Positions 25,626 through 37,652 are shown, counted from the stretch's first letter. The stretch is 64,000 bases of DNA from Pyrodictiaceae archaeon (GCA_015521735.1 WANQ01000003.1:62001-126000); one strand, 5' to 3'. Translations and numbers: made by a program. Notes: a model not told the origin generated them from the letters alone.

Positions 25626-26996
25626 ATGGGTAGATTATTTGGTACTGATGGTGTTAGGGGTGTAGTGAATAGGGAGTTGACCATAGACTTTGTTGTAAGA
25701 CTAGCATATGCTATAGGCACGTTCTTTGGTGAGGGAAGCCGTATACTTGTTGGAAGAGATGTACGTATTGGTGGAGAGGTGTTCATGAAGGCTGTTGAAG
25801 CAGGACTTGTAAGTGCTGGTTGTAAGGTCTATGAAGCAGACTTAATCACGACACCTGGGCTCCAATACAATGTAGGCTATAAAGGATTTGATGGCGGAGT
25901 AATGGTGACTGCTAGCCATAACCCACCTGAATATAATGGTATAAAGGTTATAGCATCTGATGGGATAGAAATACCTAGGGAAGCTGAAGAGGAAATAGAA
26001 AGTATATTCTTTGAGCAAAGATTTAGGCCTGGAAACATAACGTTGCTTACAAGTAGTGTTGAGCGTGCTCCAGGAGTTATAGATGACTACGTTAAAGCTA
26101 TTGTAGGCTTAGTTGATAGGGAGAGAATTAAAGCTAGGAAGCTTAAAGTACTAGTTGACCCAGCTAATAGTGTTGGAGCACTAACTACAACAAGAGTTGT
26201 AAGAGAACTTGGAGGTAAAGTGTACACTATTAACGGACACTTAGACCCATTCTTTCCAGGAAGACACCCTGAGCCAACAGTAGAATCTCTTAGAGAAACA
26301 GCACTTGTAGCCAAGGCTTTAGGTGTAGATTTTGCTGTAGGCCACGACGCTGATGGTGATAGAGCAATAATAATAGATGACTTAGGCCGTATCCACTGGG
26401 GTGATCGTAGTGCAACAATACTAGTAGAACACCTAGTTGGAAAACACCCTGAACTACCACGTAGAGTATACACAGCTGTATCATCAAGTATACTAGTAGA
26501 AGAGTACTTGAGGAAACATGGAGTAGAAGTAGTATGGACTAAGGTTGGAAGCCCAATAATAGCAAGAGAAGTAGTTAGGGGTGGTGGTCTAGCAGGTTTT
26601 GAGGAGAACGGAGGCTTCATGTACCCTAAGTTACTGCCAGTAAGAGATGGTGCTATGAAGACTGCTTTAATCATGGAGCTACTAGCATACGAGAATACTA
26701 GGCTCTCAGAAATATTTGATAGGTTACCAAAATACTACCCCGTTAAAACCAAAGTACCAATGCCTAGAGAGAAAGCATTACAGGTAGTTGAAAAAGTCAA
26801 GGAGATCTATAGTAGTAATAGAATGGTTACAATAGATGGAGTAAAGGTCTTTGGCGAAGACTACTGGTTCCTAGTTAGACCTAGTGGAACAGAACCACTA
26901 CTAAGAATAATGGTTGAAGCTAAGGATAAAAGCAAAGCAGAAGAAATAGCCAACAACCTAGTAAGAATAGCTAGGGAGGTGGCATCAACTAAATGA
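25626..26996 (+). CDS. glmM: Phosphohexomutase (phosphoglucosamine mutase / phosphomannomutase family)
   Basis: Interconverts hexose 1- and 6-phosphates. The phosphoserine loop VTASHNPPEYNG, the Mg-binding loop DADGDRAI, the sugar-binding loop FEENGG and the phosphate-binding RPSGTEPLLRIMVE are all present. N-terminal LFGTDGVRG favours phosphoglucosamine mutase over phosphomannomutase, though archaeal members are often multi-specific. ATG 25626 is chosen because GAGGAGG (25613-25619) sits 6 bases upstream; the frame is open from TTG 25608. Overlaps the next gene by 4 bases. Confidence 0.92.
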   Translation: MGRLFGTDGVRGVVNRELTIDFVVRLAYAIGTFFGEGSRILVGRDVRIGGEVFMKAVEAGLVSAGCKVYEADLITTPGLQYNVGYKGFDGGVMVTASHNPPEYNGIKVIASDGIEIPREAEEEIESIFFEQRFRPGNITLLTSSVERAPGVIDDYVKAIVGLVDRERIKARKLKVLVDPANSVGALTTTRVVRELGGKVYTINGHLDPFFPGRHPEPTVESLRETALVAKALGVDFAVGHDADGDRAIIIDDLGRIHWGDRSATILVEHLVGKHPELPRRVYTAVSSSILVEEYLRKHGVEVVWTKVGSPIIAREVVRGGGLAGFEENGGFMYPKLLPVRDGAMKTALIMELLAYENTRLSEIFDRLPKYYPVKTKVPMPREKALQVVEKVKEIYSSNRMVTIDGVKVFGEDYWFLVRPSGTEPLLRIMVEAKDKSKAEEIANNLVRIAREVASTK

Positions 26997-27379
26997 AGTA
27001 TAGGTTAATGGACATACTAGCATGTCCCGAGTGTAGGAATTTTCCACTAAAACTAATAGTACTTGAAAGAGAAGAATATGATAGAAAACTAGAGTTAAAG
27101 AAGCCTTTCTGTGAACTATATTGTTCATTCCTAGACAAGAATGTTAAAGACGTAGGAGATAAGGCTCCATGCGATAAGTGTATAAGGTATGAGATAGTTA
27201 CTGGTGTAATCTACTGTACTAAGTGTGGTAGATGGTATCCTATAATAAATACTATACCTAGAATGCTACCAGATAAGCATAGGAAAAGAAAAGAGGATAT
27301 AGCATTCCTAGAGAAATATAAAGACAAGCTACCAAGAGAAATAGTATATGAGGGTAAGCCATTCAATCTATCAGAGTAG
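26993..27379 (+). CDS. Trm112-like zinc-binding protein
   Basis: A 128-residue protein resembling Trm112, the small zinc subunit that activates several RNA and protein methyltransferases. N-terminal MDILACPEC and the later CTKCGRWYPIINTIPRMLP form the Trm112 zinc fold; an insertion with extra cysteines (CELYCSF, CDKC) separates them. It overlaps glmM by ATGA, so the two are co-translated. The methyltransferase partner is not evident from position. Confidence 0.82.
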   Translation: MKYRLMDILACPECRNFPLKLIVLEREEYDRKLELKKPFCELYCSFLDKNVKDVGDKAPCDKCIRYEIVTGVIYCTKCGRWYPIINTIPRMLPDKHRKRKEDIAFLEKYKDKLPREIVYEGKPFNLSE

Positions 27380-27466
27380 ATAACCTTTATTAAAGCGGAG
27401 TCCTTTTTACCCTAAAAAACCCTATCTTATCTCCAGGAAAAATCCCTAAAGTGGTGTACTCAAACC

Positions 27467-27886
27467 ATGTCCTACACAGAATCATTTCTAGGAAACCTTG
27501 ATGAATGGGTTAAAATGCAGAAACGCATGTTAGAGACCATAAAGAAAGTAGAAGAGGAATTAAAGAACTCTGATAGACTAGACCTAATAGTTGCTACAAG
27601 AACAGCATTCCAGCATATGATGAAGACTATAAAAGCCTTTGACCAATGGCTACAAGACCCAATCATAATAGCCCACATGCCTAGAGAATACCTATTAGAG
27701 GTTCAGGAAAGAGTTTGGAGAATACTAGAAGAACTCCTAAAACTAGACATAATGCATACTAGTAAGTTCAGAAATCATATGGAGAAGCTTATAAGGGAAG
27801 GAAAAGTCAATCCACTACTATGGGCTAAGCCTAGTGAGAGCGAAGAAGAAATTGCTCGTAGGCGTAGGATAGGGACAATAATATAG
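27467..27886 (+). CDS. DUF2153-type crenarchaeal protein
   Basis: A 139-residue all-helical soluble protein, with the repeated amphipathic pattern of the DUF2153 family (LDEWVKMQKRMLETIKKVEEEL, TAFQHMMKTIKAFDQWLQDP). A short basic cluster ARRRR lies near the C terminus. Function unknown. It stands alone between Trm112-like and a convergent gene. Confidence 0.7.
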   Translation: MSYTESFLGNLDEWVKMQKRMLETIKKVEEELKNSDRLDLIVATRTAFQHMMKTIKAFDQWLQDPIIIAHMPREYLLEVQERVWRILEELLKLDIMHTSKFRNHMEKLIREGKVNPLLWAKPSESEEEIARRRRIGTII

Positions 27887-27913
27887 CTTTAGACAATACA
27901 AGCAATAGTCTTC

Positions 27914-28402
27914 TTAAATAAATCTTCTTCTACGCCTCCTCCTAGTACTTGAAAGCATCTTAATAGTTAACTCTACTTCAGCATCAATACTTTTAACCTT
28001 AGCCTCATACTCCTTCGCTGCAGATAGAATCTTCTCTAGCTCACCTTTATCTAGCTTGCTTTTTTCTAAAAGTTCCTCTCCTACACCTGTAACCCTTAAC
28101 TTCTTATTTCTAGGATTAGTCTCTATTGCACCAACATATAGTAGTGCTACTAGATCCATTTTAAGATCTTTACTTGAAGGAACATTACCTATTACGAGGA
28201 AATCGTATCCTAGGTCAACTTCTTTCTCAGATTTAAGCCAGTATACTAAGTACTGTAACGCTTTCTCTGATATCTCGTCGAAACCTTTTATCAGGTATAG
28301 TAGTTTTAGTTTCCTTGGATCCTTTAATACATCGTCTGCAGTAACAACATGTCTTGTTATAATCTTTAGCTCCTTTGACTTAGTTGAAGCTGACTTAGAC
28401 AC
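27914..28402 (-). CDS. Helical / winged-helix-like protein, function unknown
   Basis: A 162-residue protein; the middle (LYLIKGFDEISEKALQYLVYWLKSEK, then LRVTGVGEELLEKS) resembles a winged helix. A run of seven arginines near the C terminus suggests nucleic-acid contact. No family recognised. It is 34 bases downstream of the membrane protein gene on the same strand. Confidence 0.6.
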   Translation of the reverse strand: MSKSASTKSKELKIITRHVVTADDVLKDPRKLKLLYLIKGFDEISEKALQYLVYWLKSEKEVDLGYDFLVIGNVPSSKDLKMDLVALLYVGAIETNPRNKKLRVTGVGEELLEKSKLDKGELEKILSAAKEYEAKVKSIDAEVELTIKMLSSTRRRRRRRFI

Positions 28403-28436
28403 TTAGTTTACACCCCTTACTTCCTTGGATAAAAAG

Positions 28437-29360
28437 CTAGGTCTTATTTCTATCTGTCTTTAAACCTAATTCTCTTGCAAGTTCTTCTAGTGCACGACTC
28501 CTACTATAACCTGCTCGCTCCATCATAGCTATACGGTATTCGAGAATTTCACGTCCTCTAAAACCATATAGTTCCTCATACTTTTCCAACAACAGCTTAT
28601 ATAGGTTGCTGATCTTCTCTGCTGGTTTCTCAGCTTGTCTACTAGGAGCATACTCTTCTAGGGGAATAGTGGGTCTACTACCCAGAATATCCTGTACTAG
28701 TCTAGACAAGTTCTCTTTAACAGCTGATGCATAGTAGGCTGTAAAACCTGATATAACACCTATTATCGAGTAGAGAAATACTACTATCCACGTAGTAGGA
28801 TCTCTTATAAGCCTTAATACCATGAACATGCTTGTAAAAGATAATAGTACTAGGAATATTCCATGCATACGAGTATTAAGTGGTAATAGTATTATGGTTA
28901 GGGATGCTAGAAGCAATATTATTAATGGGTAAACTATGTTGCTGAAACCTATTATCACTAGATCTAAGCTAGCTATTAGTATTGGTGTTAAGACATTAAA
29001 TGCTAGTGCTCTTAAACGGTTACGATACGATGAATATACTCTTCTTGCAATACTGAACATTCTATTTGTTTCATCCCTTAGTCTTTCAAGTAGCTCGCTT
29101 CTACCCTCAACAACATTGTCAATATACCATTTCACAATACTAACACTTTTCGCAAGCTCAACTATACTATACATATAGTCTTTCGTTATAAGTGGTGGGT
29201 CATGGACACGTGATATAAGTGAAGCAGTATTCTTCAAGTTCCTTATAACCGACTCGACTACTTGCTCATCTCCCAGCTTAGCTCTAGACAACCTATGTAT
29301 CATGTCCCTAATAGTATCCCAGAGAGTTCTCGCTGTATCACTACTTGCCAAGTCCACCAC
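28437..29360 (-). CDS. Membrane protein with helical cytoplasmic ends, function unknown
   Basis: A 307-residue protein: an N-terminal helical region (1-105), then about four membrane spans (roughly 110-130, 133-155, 160-180, 187-210), and a C-terminal cytoplasmic part ending in a UBA-like or small helical repeat (RIAMMERAGYSRSRALEELARELGLK). No known family recognised. Start is the first of two GTG codons at 29360. The upstream region contains a GC-rich structured element. Confidence 0.6.
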   Translation of the reverse strand: MVDLASSDTARTLWDTIRDMIHRLSRAKLGDEQVVESVIRNLKNTASLISRVHDPPLITKDYMYSIVELAKSVSIVKWYIDNVVEGRSELLERLRDETNRMFSIARRVYSSYRNRLRALAFNVLTPILIASLDLVIIGFSNIVYPLIILLLASLTIILLPLNTRMHGIFLVLLSFTSMFMVLRLIRDPTTWIVVFLYSIIGVISGFTAYYASAVKENLSRLVQDILGSRPTIPLEEYAPSRQAEKPAEKISNLYKLLLEKYEELYGFRGREILEYRIAMMERAGYSRSRALEELARELGLKTDRNKT

Positions 29361-29415
29361 TCTAGTTCAAAGCTAAGACTAGAACGCCTAATAAGTCCTA
29401 GCTATAATAGAGAAG

Positions 29416-29491
29416 GAGGGTCAGTCGCCGCTGAAGACCTCATAGACCCCCAACCCCTAAGGGCTCGGTAACCAAGGTTTACATCACCCCC
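29416..29491. ncRNA. GC-rich structured intergenic element, RNA candidate (strand unclear)
   Basis: A strongly GC-rich block between divergent genes in an AT-rich genome, the classic look of a structured RNA in hyperthermophiles. On the plus strand GGGTC/GACCC encloses a second stem, with CCCTAAGGG nearby; a TATA-like GCTATAATA (29401-29409) lies about 26 bases before 29431. On the minus strand GTGATGT (29487-29481) and CTGA (29423-29420), flanked by GGGGG and CCCTCC, mimic a box C/D terminal stem, but the final A of the C box is missing. I cannot choose between them. Confidence 0.35.
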
Positions 29492-29580
29492 ATACAAGTA
29501 TAATTACTACACGAGTATACGTGGTTTTAGGTAAAGTTTTTATCCTTCCCTTATAATCCTTAGACTTTTGGGGTCATGGG

Positions 29581-30942
29581 ATGGTAGAAATTAAGGAGAT
29601 TCCCAGGGTAACAGAGTTTAGGAGAATAGGAGCTCATAGCCATATACGTGGCCTAGGACTAACACCTGAAGGCAAGCCTAAGAAGGTAGCTGATGGACTA
29701 GTAGGCCAACTAGAAGCTAGAGAAGCTGCTGGAATAGTAGTGCAAATGATACGTGAAGGGAAAATGGCTGGTAGAGGAGTACTACTAGTAGGTCCTCCTG
29801 GTACAGGTAAAACCGCTATAGCCGTGGCAATAGCAAGAGAGCTAGGTGAGGACACCCCCTTTGTAGCTATGAGTGCTTCCGAAATCTATTCAACAGAGAT
29901 GAAGAAAACAGAAGTACTAATGCAAGCACTACGTAAAGCCCTAGGTGTTAGGATTAGAGAGAAAAGAAAAGTCTATGAAGGCGTTGTCAAGGAGTTAAAG
30001 ATTAGAAGAGTAAGACATCCATTCAACCCCTATGCATGGATACCTAAGGAGGCTAGATTAACCCTAGCTACACGTGACGACGAGTTAACCCTAACAGTTT
30101 CAGAAGACATAACCGTACAACTATTACAACTTGGCGTAAGACGTGGAGATGTTATATGGATTGATGCTGAAACAGGTAAGGTCTATAAAACAGGTAAAGC
30201 TAAGGGATTCGAGAAAGCACGATACTATGACATAGAGGCAACTAGATACGTAGAGATACCCAAGGGGCCTGTGAAGAAAGATAAGGAAATAGTACATACA
30301 CTAACACTACACGACCTAGACGTATACTTTGCAGCTCAGAGAGTAGCAATAACAGCACTATTCGGCTTTGAAATGGAAAGGGAAATAAGCCCTGAGATAA
30401 GAAAAGCAGTAGACGAACAGGTTAGGAAATGGGTATCTGAGGGTCGTGGTGAAATAGTTCCAGGAGTATTATTCATAGATGACGCACACATGCTAGATAT
30501 AGAAGCATTCAGCTTCCTCTCAAGAGCTATGGAGAGTGAGCTAGCACCCATAATAATATTGGCAACCAATAGAGGATTAACAAGAATTCGTGGAACAGAC
30601 ATTGAGTCACCACACGGTATACCACTAGACCTACTAGATAGACTACTAATAATACCTACAAGACCCTACACAGCTGACGAGATAAGAGAAATAATTAAAA
30701 TACGTGCTGCTGAAGAAGACGTAGAATTAACAGATGAAGCACTAGAACTACTAACTAAGATTGGCAGTGAAACAAGTCTTAGATACGCTGTACAGTTAAT
30801 GGAGCCAGCTAGAATTATTGCTAGGAGGAAGGGTAGAGAGGAGGTAAGAGCTGAGGATATAGAAGAAGCTAAGAAGCTATTCGTAGACGTAAAACAGTCT
30901 ATACAACACGTTAAGCGCTACGAGGAAATGTTCTTAAAGTAA
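29581..30942 (+). CDS. TIP49/RuvB-like AAA+ ATPase
   Basis: Archaeal homologue of eukaryotic RuvBL1/2 (TIP49). Walker [12 protein letters not shown] starts at residue 71; the OB-fold-like insertion domain characteristic of TIP49 occupies roughly 130-245; Walker B is [12 protein letters not shown], with D-D-A-H where eukaryotes have D-E-V-H; the arginine-finger and sensor II regions follow ([18 protein letters not shown]). Substitution of Glu by Asp in Walker B may slow hydrolysis. The ATG 29581 follows a TATA-containing AT-rich leader. Its 3' end overlaps the convergent PfkB gene by 32 bases. Confidence 0.92.
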   Translation: MVEIKEIPRVTEFRRIGAHSHIRGLGLTPEGKPKKVADGLVGQLEAREAAGIVVQMIREGKMAGRGVLLVGPPGTGKTAIAVAIARELGEDTPFVAMSASEIYSTEMKKTEVLMQALRKALGVRIREKRKVYEGVVKELKIRRVRHPFNPYAWIPKEARLTLATRDDELTLTVSEDITVQLLQLGVRRGDVIWIDAETGKVYKTGKAKGFEKARYYDIEATRYVEIPKGPVKKDKEIVHTLTLHDLDVYFAAQRVAITALFGFEMEREISPEIRKAVDEQVRKWVSEGRGEIVPGVLFIDDAHMLDIEAFSFLSRAMESELAPIIILATNRGLTRIRGTDIESPHGIPLDLLDRLLIIPTRPYTADEIREIIKIRAAEEDVELTDEALELLTKIGSETSLRYAVQLMEPARIIARRKGREEVRAEDIEEAKKLFVDVKQSIQHVKRYEEMFLK

Positions 30943-31885
30943 ACCTACCACAATCAAAGAGTTCTTTTAAATCAATACTTTTAGTCCTCATTGACTTTAA
31001 CCTCTTAACTCTAAGTAAAGCTAGATTACTTGCAATACAAATACTTCCACGTAGGTCATAGCCGTCGATATGTGCTGTTATGAAACCAGCATTAAAAGCA
31101 TCACCAGCTCCAACACTTACCTTAGCTATATCAATAGTTTTCGGAGAACACTCTATAATACTACTAGAGTCTATAGCTATTGACCCCTTAGAGCCACGTT
31201 TAACTACTAATACCTCTAAGTCATAATTATCTATTACTTCTTCTAGAGACCACTTATCAATAACCCTATAGTTGAATATAGACTTAAATTCCAGTTCATT
31301 GAGTAATAGAAGATCCACATACTCTTCTATGAATCTTAGAGTGTTTTCTCTATCTCTCCTAGCAAGTATGGGTCCAGGATCAAAGCTTACTTGTACACCA
31401 TTACTCTTAGCAAGATCTGCTATGTTAATAGTAGTAGTTTTCTGAGGATCTTTTAGTAGTGTGTAGCCACTAATATGTATGAGATTACTCTTCTTCAACT
31501 CTTCTTCAAGGTTACAGTTAACGTAGTTCTTGTTTAAGTAGATATTGGCACCTCTATAAGACATCATAGCTCTATCATAACCTAAATCGACGACAAAGAC
31601 TCTTCCAGTAGGATAGCTTACTCTGATAATACAGCTTGTATCTATACCATATTCTTTAAGTTCTCCTAGGAGTCTATCACCTACAACATCATTACCTACG
31701 CTACCGACAAGTATGGTCTTTACGCCAAGTAGTGACAGGTATATAGAAGTCGTTGTAGCTGAACCGCCAATGTATTCGATCACATCTTTAACTTCAACAT
31801 CTTCCCCTAGCTTAGGTAACTTGTCAACCATGACTATTATGTCTAAGTTGATGTCGCCTAATACGAGTACTTGTTTTTCAGCCAT
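30911..31885 (-). CDS. PfkB-family carbohydrate/nucleoside kinase
   Basis: Ribokinase-fold sugar or nucleoside kinase, 324 residues. The N-terminal signature is [16 protein letters not shown] with [16 protein letters not shown]; the C-terminal PfkB signature [11 protein letters not shown] carries the catalytic base D262. The substrate cannot be determined from sequence. It follows the Nramp-like gene on the same strand by 16 bases and may be co-transcribed with it. Confidence 0.9.
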   Translation of the reverse strand: MAEKQVLVLGDINLDIIVMVDKLPKLGEDVEVKDVIEYIGGSATTTSIYLSLLGVKTILVGSVGNDVVGDRLLGELKEYGIDTSCIIRVSYPTGRVFVVDLGYDRAMMSYRGANIYLNKNYVNCNLEEELKKSNLIHISGYTLLKDPQKTTTINIADLAKSNGVQVSFDPGPILARRDRENTLRFIEEYVDLLLLNELEFKSIFNYRVIDKWSLEEVIDNYDLEVLVVKRGSKGSIAIDSSSIIECSPKTIDIAKVSVGAGDAFNAGFITAHIDGYDLRGSICIASNLALLRVKRLKSMRTKSIDLKELFDCGRFTLRTFPRSA

Positions 31886-31901
31886 TAGGCTTCTCCTAAC
31901 G

Positions 31902-33122
31902 TCAATAGTATATTAAGCCCATTATGTTAACTACCATTACTAGGGTAAAGAATACGTATGCTACGTACTCTACTATGCGATCCCTCATACGTGTTTCACG
32001 GTAATAGTATATTATAGCTAGGAGTGGAGTCCATCCTGCAAGACTTATTATTATCGACAACAACTTTATTGACTCAACAAACCAGTTCGGGTTAGATCCT
32101 ATAAAGTAGAGTAGAACTCCAACACCTAGTAGTGAGGCTATAATGGCTTGAAGATTTACGTCTCTACTAATAGGACTATGTATTGCTGGTTCTAGGCCTC
32201 TAGGCCACGAAGGCTTACGCCTATACTCGTATATTACGTATGCATTAACTATCATTATAGCTATAATTGCTAGTAGTGAAGATGCTGTTACACCTATAAC
32301 GAATAAGGGTTTAGCTAATGGTCCTAGATCTCCTAGTACAACTAGTAGGTCTTGAGGAGTAGTAGCAACAACATTGTTGCTGTATAGTGTTATGGCTGAA
32401 AGAAAGCTTATTGAGATTCCTGCAAGGCTAGTAAAGAATAGACCTAAACCTATGCTAGCAAATTCTTCCTCATAGCTAGCTTTTTCTAAAGGTACAAGCT
32501 CTAATATTAGAGCATATGGTGCAGCAGCTGCACCAAACACAGCTATTATGTCGAGACCACTACTTGATAATAGTTTTACGTCAAAGCTAAATAAGCCATA
32601 GACTACGTCTAAGATTACCTTAGGGTTTTGTATCATGTACATTACTGCTAAGTATATGTATGATGCTAGAGCAAGTGTTAGAATAGTTAGTATTCTCTGA
32701 ATTTCCGATAACCCTTTAGCACCAACAACTATAGCATACGCTATTATGCCTATAAGCACTGCAATATAGGCATAGTTTACTCCAAGTATACTTGAAAAAA
32801 TTACTGATACCCCAACAATATTTGCTGTCATTGTCGCAATATTCGCTAAGTATAATCCAAGTAACATGATATTGTATAGCATCCTGTTCTTCTTAAAGCC
32901 AGGTAGTCCTCCTACCTCAACGTTAACTATGTATGCTAGCTGTTGGAAGAAAGCTAGAATTGTAGCAGATAAAAGAATTGTCCAAAACAACTTAAACCCA
33001 TAAGCAGAGCCTATGTACGTGAATACGCCTATATTAGTAATCTCTAAGCCACTACAAGTTGAAATAAAGCCTAAACCTATAAGCTTGCTAAGCTTCTGCT
33101 TCCGCAATAACAGGTGAGGCAA
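31902..33122 (-). CDS. Nramp-like membrane transporter with atypical metal-site motifs
   Basis: A 406-residue protein with about 11 membrane spans and overall Nramp/APC character. The canonical TM1 metal motif DPGN is absent (here CSGLEITNIG), and the TM6 MPH motif is replaced by AAAAPYAL. Related families that lost these motifs transport other ions, so substrate prediction as Mn or Fe is not safe. Start is uncertain: TTG 33122 or TTG 33107, both inside the end of the upstream small gene (35-base overlap). Confidence 0.75.
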   Translation of the reverse strand: MPHLLLRKQKLSKLIGLGFISTCSGLEITNIGVFTYIGSAYGFKLFWTILLSATILAFFQQLAYIVNVEVGGLPGFKKNRMLYNIMLLGLYLANIATMTANIVGVSVIFSSILGVNYAYIAVLIGIIAYAIVVGAKGLSEIQRILTILTLALASYIYLAVMYMIQNPKVILDVVYGLFSFDVKLLSSSGLDIIAVFGAAAAPYALILELVPLEKASYEEEFASIGLGLFFTSLAGISISFLSAITLYSNNVVATTPQDLLVVLGDLGPLAKPLFVIGVTASSLLAIIAIMIVNAYVIYEYRRKPSWPRGLEPAIHSPISRDVNLQAIIASLLGVGVLLYFIGSNPNWFVESIKLLSIIISLAGWTPLLAIIYYYRETRMRDRIVEYVAYVFFTLVMVVNIMGLIYY

Positions 33123-33525
33123 TACCTATAACCTCATGGTTAACGCCAGCATCATTACCAGATACATCCATAGTAGAAGACTTCTCTAACTTCTCCTTAC
33201 TAGTTAAATACCTTACTACTAATCTACCAATATCAGATTTAAGATCATTAGGATTTACAACCAGTATTATAAGCGGGATAGCCTTATCACCAACTTTACC
33301 TTCAACTAAGCTATTGAATTGAGGTATTTGAGGATACGAGGACTTAATTTGAACAGTGGTCCCAATACTTGAAGTAGAGTCAACTTTACCTTCACCATCC
33401 TTACCTATACCTTGTTTCCTCTTAGCCTCTTCATGTCTACGAGTAACTACGTAGTAATTGTAAAGCAATGGCGCAAGCCCTATTAGCGTGTAGATGCTTA
33501 GCCCTAGAAGAATGTTGGCCTCCAC
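33088..33525 (-). CDS. Small membrane-anchored protein upstream of the Nramp-like gene
   Basis: A 145-residue protein with one N-terminal membrane span (about 5-25), then a basic stretch and a low-complexity hydrophilic region, with a small alpha/beta portion (AIPLIILVVNPNDLKSDIGRLVVRYL). No homologue recognised. Start GTG 33525 has a strong ribosome site, GGAGGTGGTG (33546-33537). The overlap with the transporter gene indicates coupled translation, so it may be an accessory subunit. Confidence 0.6.
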   Translation of the reverse strand: MEANILLGLSIYTLIGLAPLLYNYYVVTRRHEEAKRKQGIGKDGEGKVDSTSSIGTTVQIKSSYPQIPQFNSLVEGKVGDKAIPLIILVVNPNDLKSDIGRLVVRYLTSKEKLEKSSTMDVSGNDAGVNHEVIGIASPVIAEAEA

Positions 33526-33653
33526 TGTTGCACCACCTCCTCTCAGGTTTTCTCCGAATACTTACGGTACATAATCATGTAGTTTTAAAATCGGAGTCTA
33601 AGATAATAGTTCATTGCATCGTATAATCAGTGTTAGTACAGCGTATATACGGG

Positions 33654-33673
33654 AATAATACCCGGGTATTATT
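33654..33673. repeat. Perfect 20-bp palindrome
   Basis: AATAATACCC followed by its exact reverse complement, with no spacer. It lies 13 bases after the hps-like stop and about 130 bases upstream of the small gene that starts the Nramp-like operon. A TATA-like TTTTAAAA for that operon is near 33590-33583. It could be an operator for a dimeric regulator of the transporter, or a 3'-end hairpin of the gene to its right. Confidence 0.5.
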
Positions 33674-33685
33674 GAATAGTTTCGG

Positions 33686-36080
<2,395 letters not shown>

Positions 36081-36289
36081 CAAGGAATACTCTAAAAGTA
36101 CTCCAATCAGAGAAAGGTGCACCCATACGTAATCATCTCTAAAACCATACCACGAAATAAAGTCGTTGAACCTATAATGTAGTAAGAATAACGGCATCTA
36201 CTTGTACTGGAAAAGCTGGGAACATGGAACTAGTTTACCGTGGCATAAAATTAGTTGGCTAAGGGGACACGAGGTAGGTTGTATCGTGT
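36081..36289. other. Intergenic gap, nothing recognised
   Basis: About 210 bases between the convergent pyrG and ArsR-like genes. No ORF of note, no tRNA and no strong hairpin seen. Confidence 0.3.
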
Positions 36290-36628
36290 TTAGGGTATGA
36301 ATAGTATTCGTATTTCCTTAATGTTAGTTGAGCAAACCTTCTTTACACCACGCTGGCCAGGCCTATATGAGACCTTGATTAAACCTGCTTCTTCTAGTTT
36401 CCTTATCTGTGCACTAGCATTTGCCTTGCTTTGGCCAATGATCCTTGCTACTTCTCCTACATCTGCTTCATTTTCAAGTAGGTATCTTAGTATTTTTAGC
36501 CTAGTTGGTGATGCTAGTGCTTGTACTACTCTTTGTATGTACTCGTCTCCTATTACGATTAGTGTACCGTTTTCCTCATATATTCCAGGTTTATTCCACC
36601 TATATTCGCTAGACCCCTCAGTAGACAA
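36290..36628 (-). CDS. ArsR-family winged-helix transcriptional regulator
   Basis: A 112-residue protein with a C-terminal winged helix-turn-helix: VVQALASPTRLKILRYLLENEADVGEVARIIGQSKANASAQIRKLEEAGLIKVSYRPG. The recognition helix is SKANASAQIRKL. No cysteine pair of the classical arsenic sensors is present in the helix (only one Cys near the end), so the ligand is unknown. It is divergent from rio2 by 118 bases and may control it or itself. Confidence 0.85.
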   Translation of the reverse strand: MSTEGSSEYRWNKPGIYEENGTLIVIGDEYIQRVVQALASPTRLKILRYLLENEADVGEVARIIGQSKANASAQIRKLEEAGLIKVSYRPGQRGVKKVCSTNIKEIRILFIP

Positions 36629-36746
36629 ATCTACACCCCCGCTGACTGTTCACCACAGAACTTATAAGAGCTTTTCTTTAAACAGTAATAGTCTCACAAA
36701 TAAATATTAGGTTTCACAGAACCTTAGTACCCTAGGAGTAGCAGTA

Positions 36747-37652
36747 TTGGTGAAACTAGCATATATTTACAAGCAACTAAATAATAGGGACTTTAAGGTA
36801 TTACTAGTGTTAGAGAAGTATTTAACTAAGTACGAGTATGTTCCCGTTGAAATTATAGAGAAGGAGGCAAGACTACCACCACAACACCTAGCTCTTAGTC
36901 TATCAAAGCTTAGTAAACTAAAACTAATACAGAGAAGACTTGGATCGCTAACGGGGTACCGTATAACGTATCTTGGCTACGACTGCTTAGCTATTAGAAG
37001 CCTTGTTCAAAGAGGGGTATTAGCGGCTTTAGGAGATAGAATGGGTGTTGGAAAGGAGAGTGACGTATATGTGGGTTTAACTCCTACTGAGGAGAAAGTT
37101 ATAGTCAAGTTCCTTAGGATAGGTAGAACTAGTTTTAGGCAAACAAGAAGAGTAAGGTCTTGGGCTGAAGGAAAACCAGAGTACGGCTGGCTTATGCAGT
37201 CAAGAGTTGCAGCTGAAAGAGAGTATAAGGCATTAGAGCTATTGTACAAGGTTAAAGCTAAAGTCCCTAAACCCTATGGTAGGAGTAGACATGTAGTAGT
37301 AACATCATATGTTGAAGGCGTTGAACTATACCGCTACGATAATCCAAGGAATCCACACCATATGTTGAAGACTATACTAGACACTCTCCGTAAAGCGTAC
37401 TTGGATGTAGGAATAGTTCACGGCGACTTAAGTGAATACAATGTACTAGTAGTGATAAGCGATGAAGGATTAGAGGATCCATATATAATAGATTGGCCTC
37501 AATATGTTTATAGGGAAGACCCTCAGTCAGAGTACTTGCTTAAAAGAGATGTAGAATACATTGTAAAATTCTTTAAACGTAAATACCGGTTAGAAGTAGA
37601 TTTAGAAAGGGCGCTTCGCTACGTTCGGGGAGAAGTAGATGAACCATTCTAG
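36747..37652 (+). CDS. rio2: Rio2 atypical serine kinase/ATPase
   Basis: Ribosome-biogenesis factor acting in small-subunit maturation. An N-terminal winged helix (residues 1-85) is followed by the RIO domain: flexible loop GVGKESDVYVG, VIVKFLRIG with the ATP lysine, catalytic loop HGDLSEYN and metal loop IIDWPQ. The 301-residue length is typical for archaeal Rio2. The start is TTG 36747. The 3' end overlaps the DUF460 gene by 14 bases. Confidence 0.95.
   Translation: MVKLAYIYKQLNNRDFKVLLVLEKYLTKYEYVPVEIIEKEARLPPQHLALSLSKLSKLKLIQRRLGSLTGYRITYLGYDCLAIRSLVQRGVLAALGDRMGVGKESDVYVGLTPTEEKVIVKFLRIGRTSFRQTRRVRSWAEGKPEYGWLMQSRVAAEREYKALELLYKVKAKVPKPYGRSRHVVVTSYVEGVELYRYDNPRNPHHMLKTILDTLRKAYLDVGIVHGDLSEYNVLVVISDEGLEDPYIIDWPQYVYREDPQSEYLLKRDVEYIVKFFKRKYRLEVDLERALRYVRGEVDEPF

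Noticed and set aside
29361-29580. A tRNA gene in the GC-rich gap upstream of the TIP49-like gene
   Set aside because: No T-loop GGTTCRANTCC and no acceptor pairing; the stems do not form a cloverleaf.
36081-36289. Hidden gene between pyrG and the ArsR-like regulator
   Set aside because: All six frames are short and broken; no ribosome site or tRNA features.
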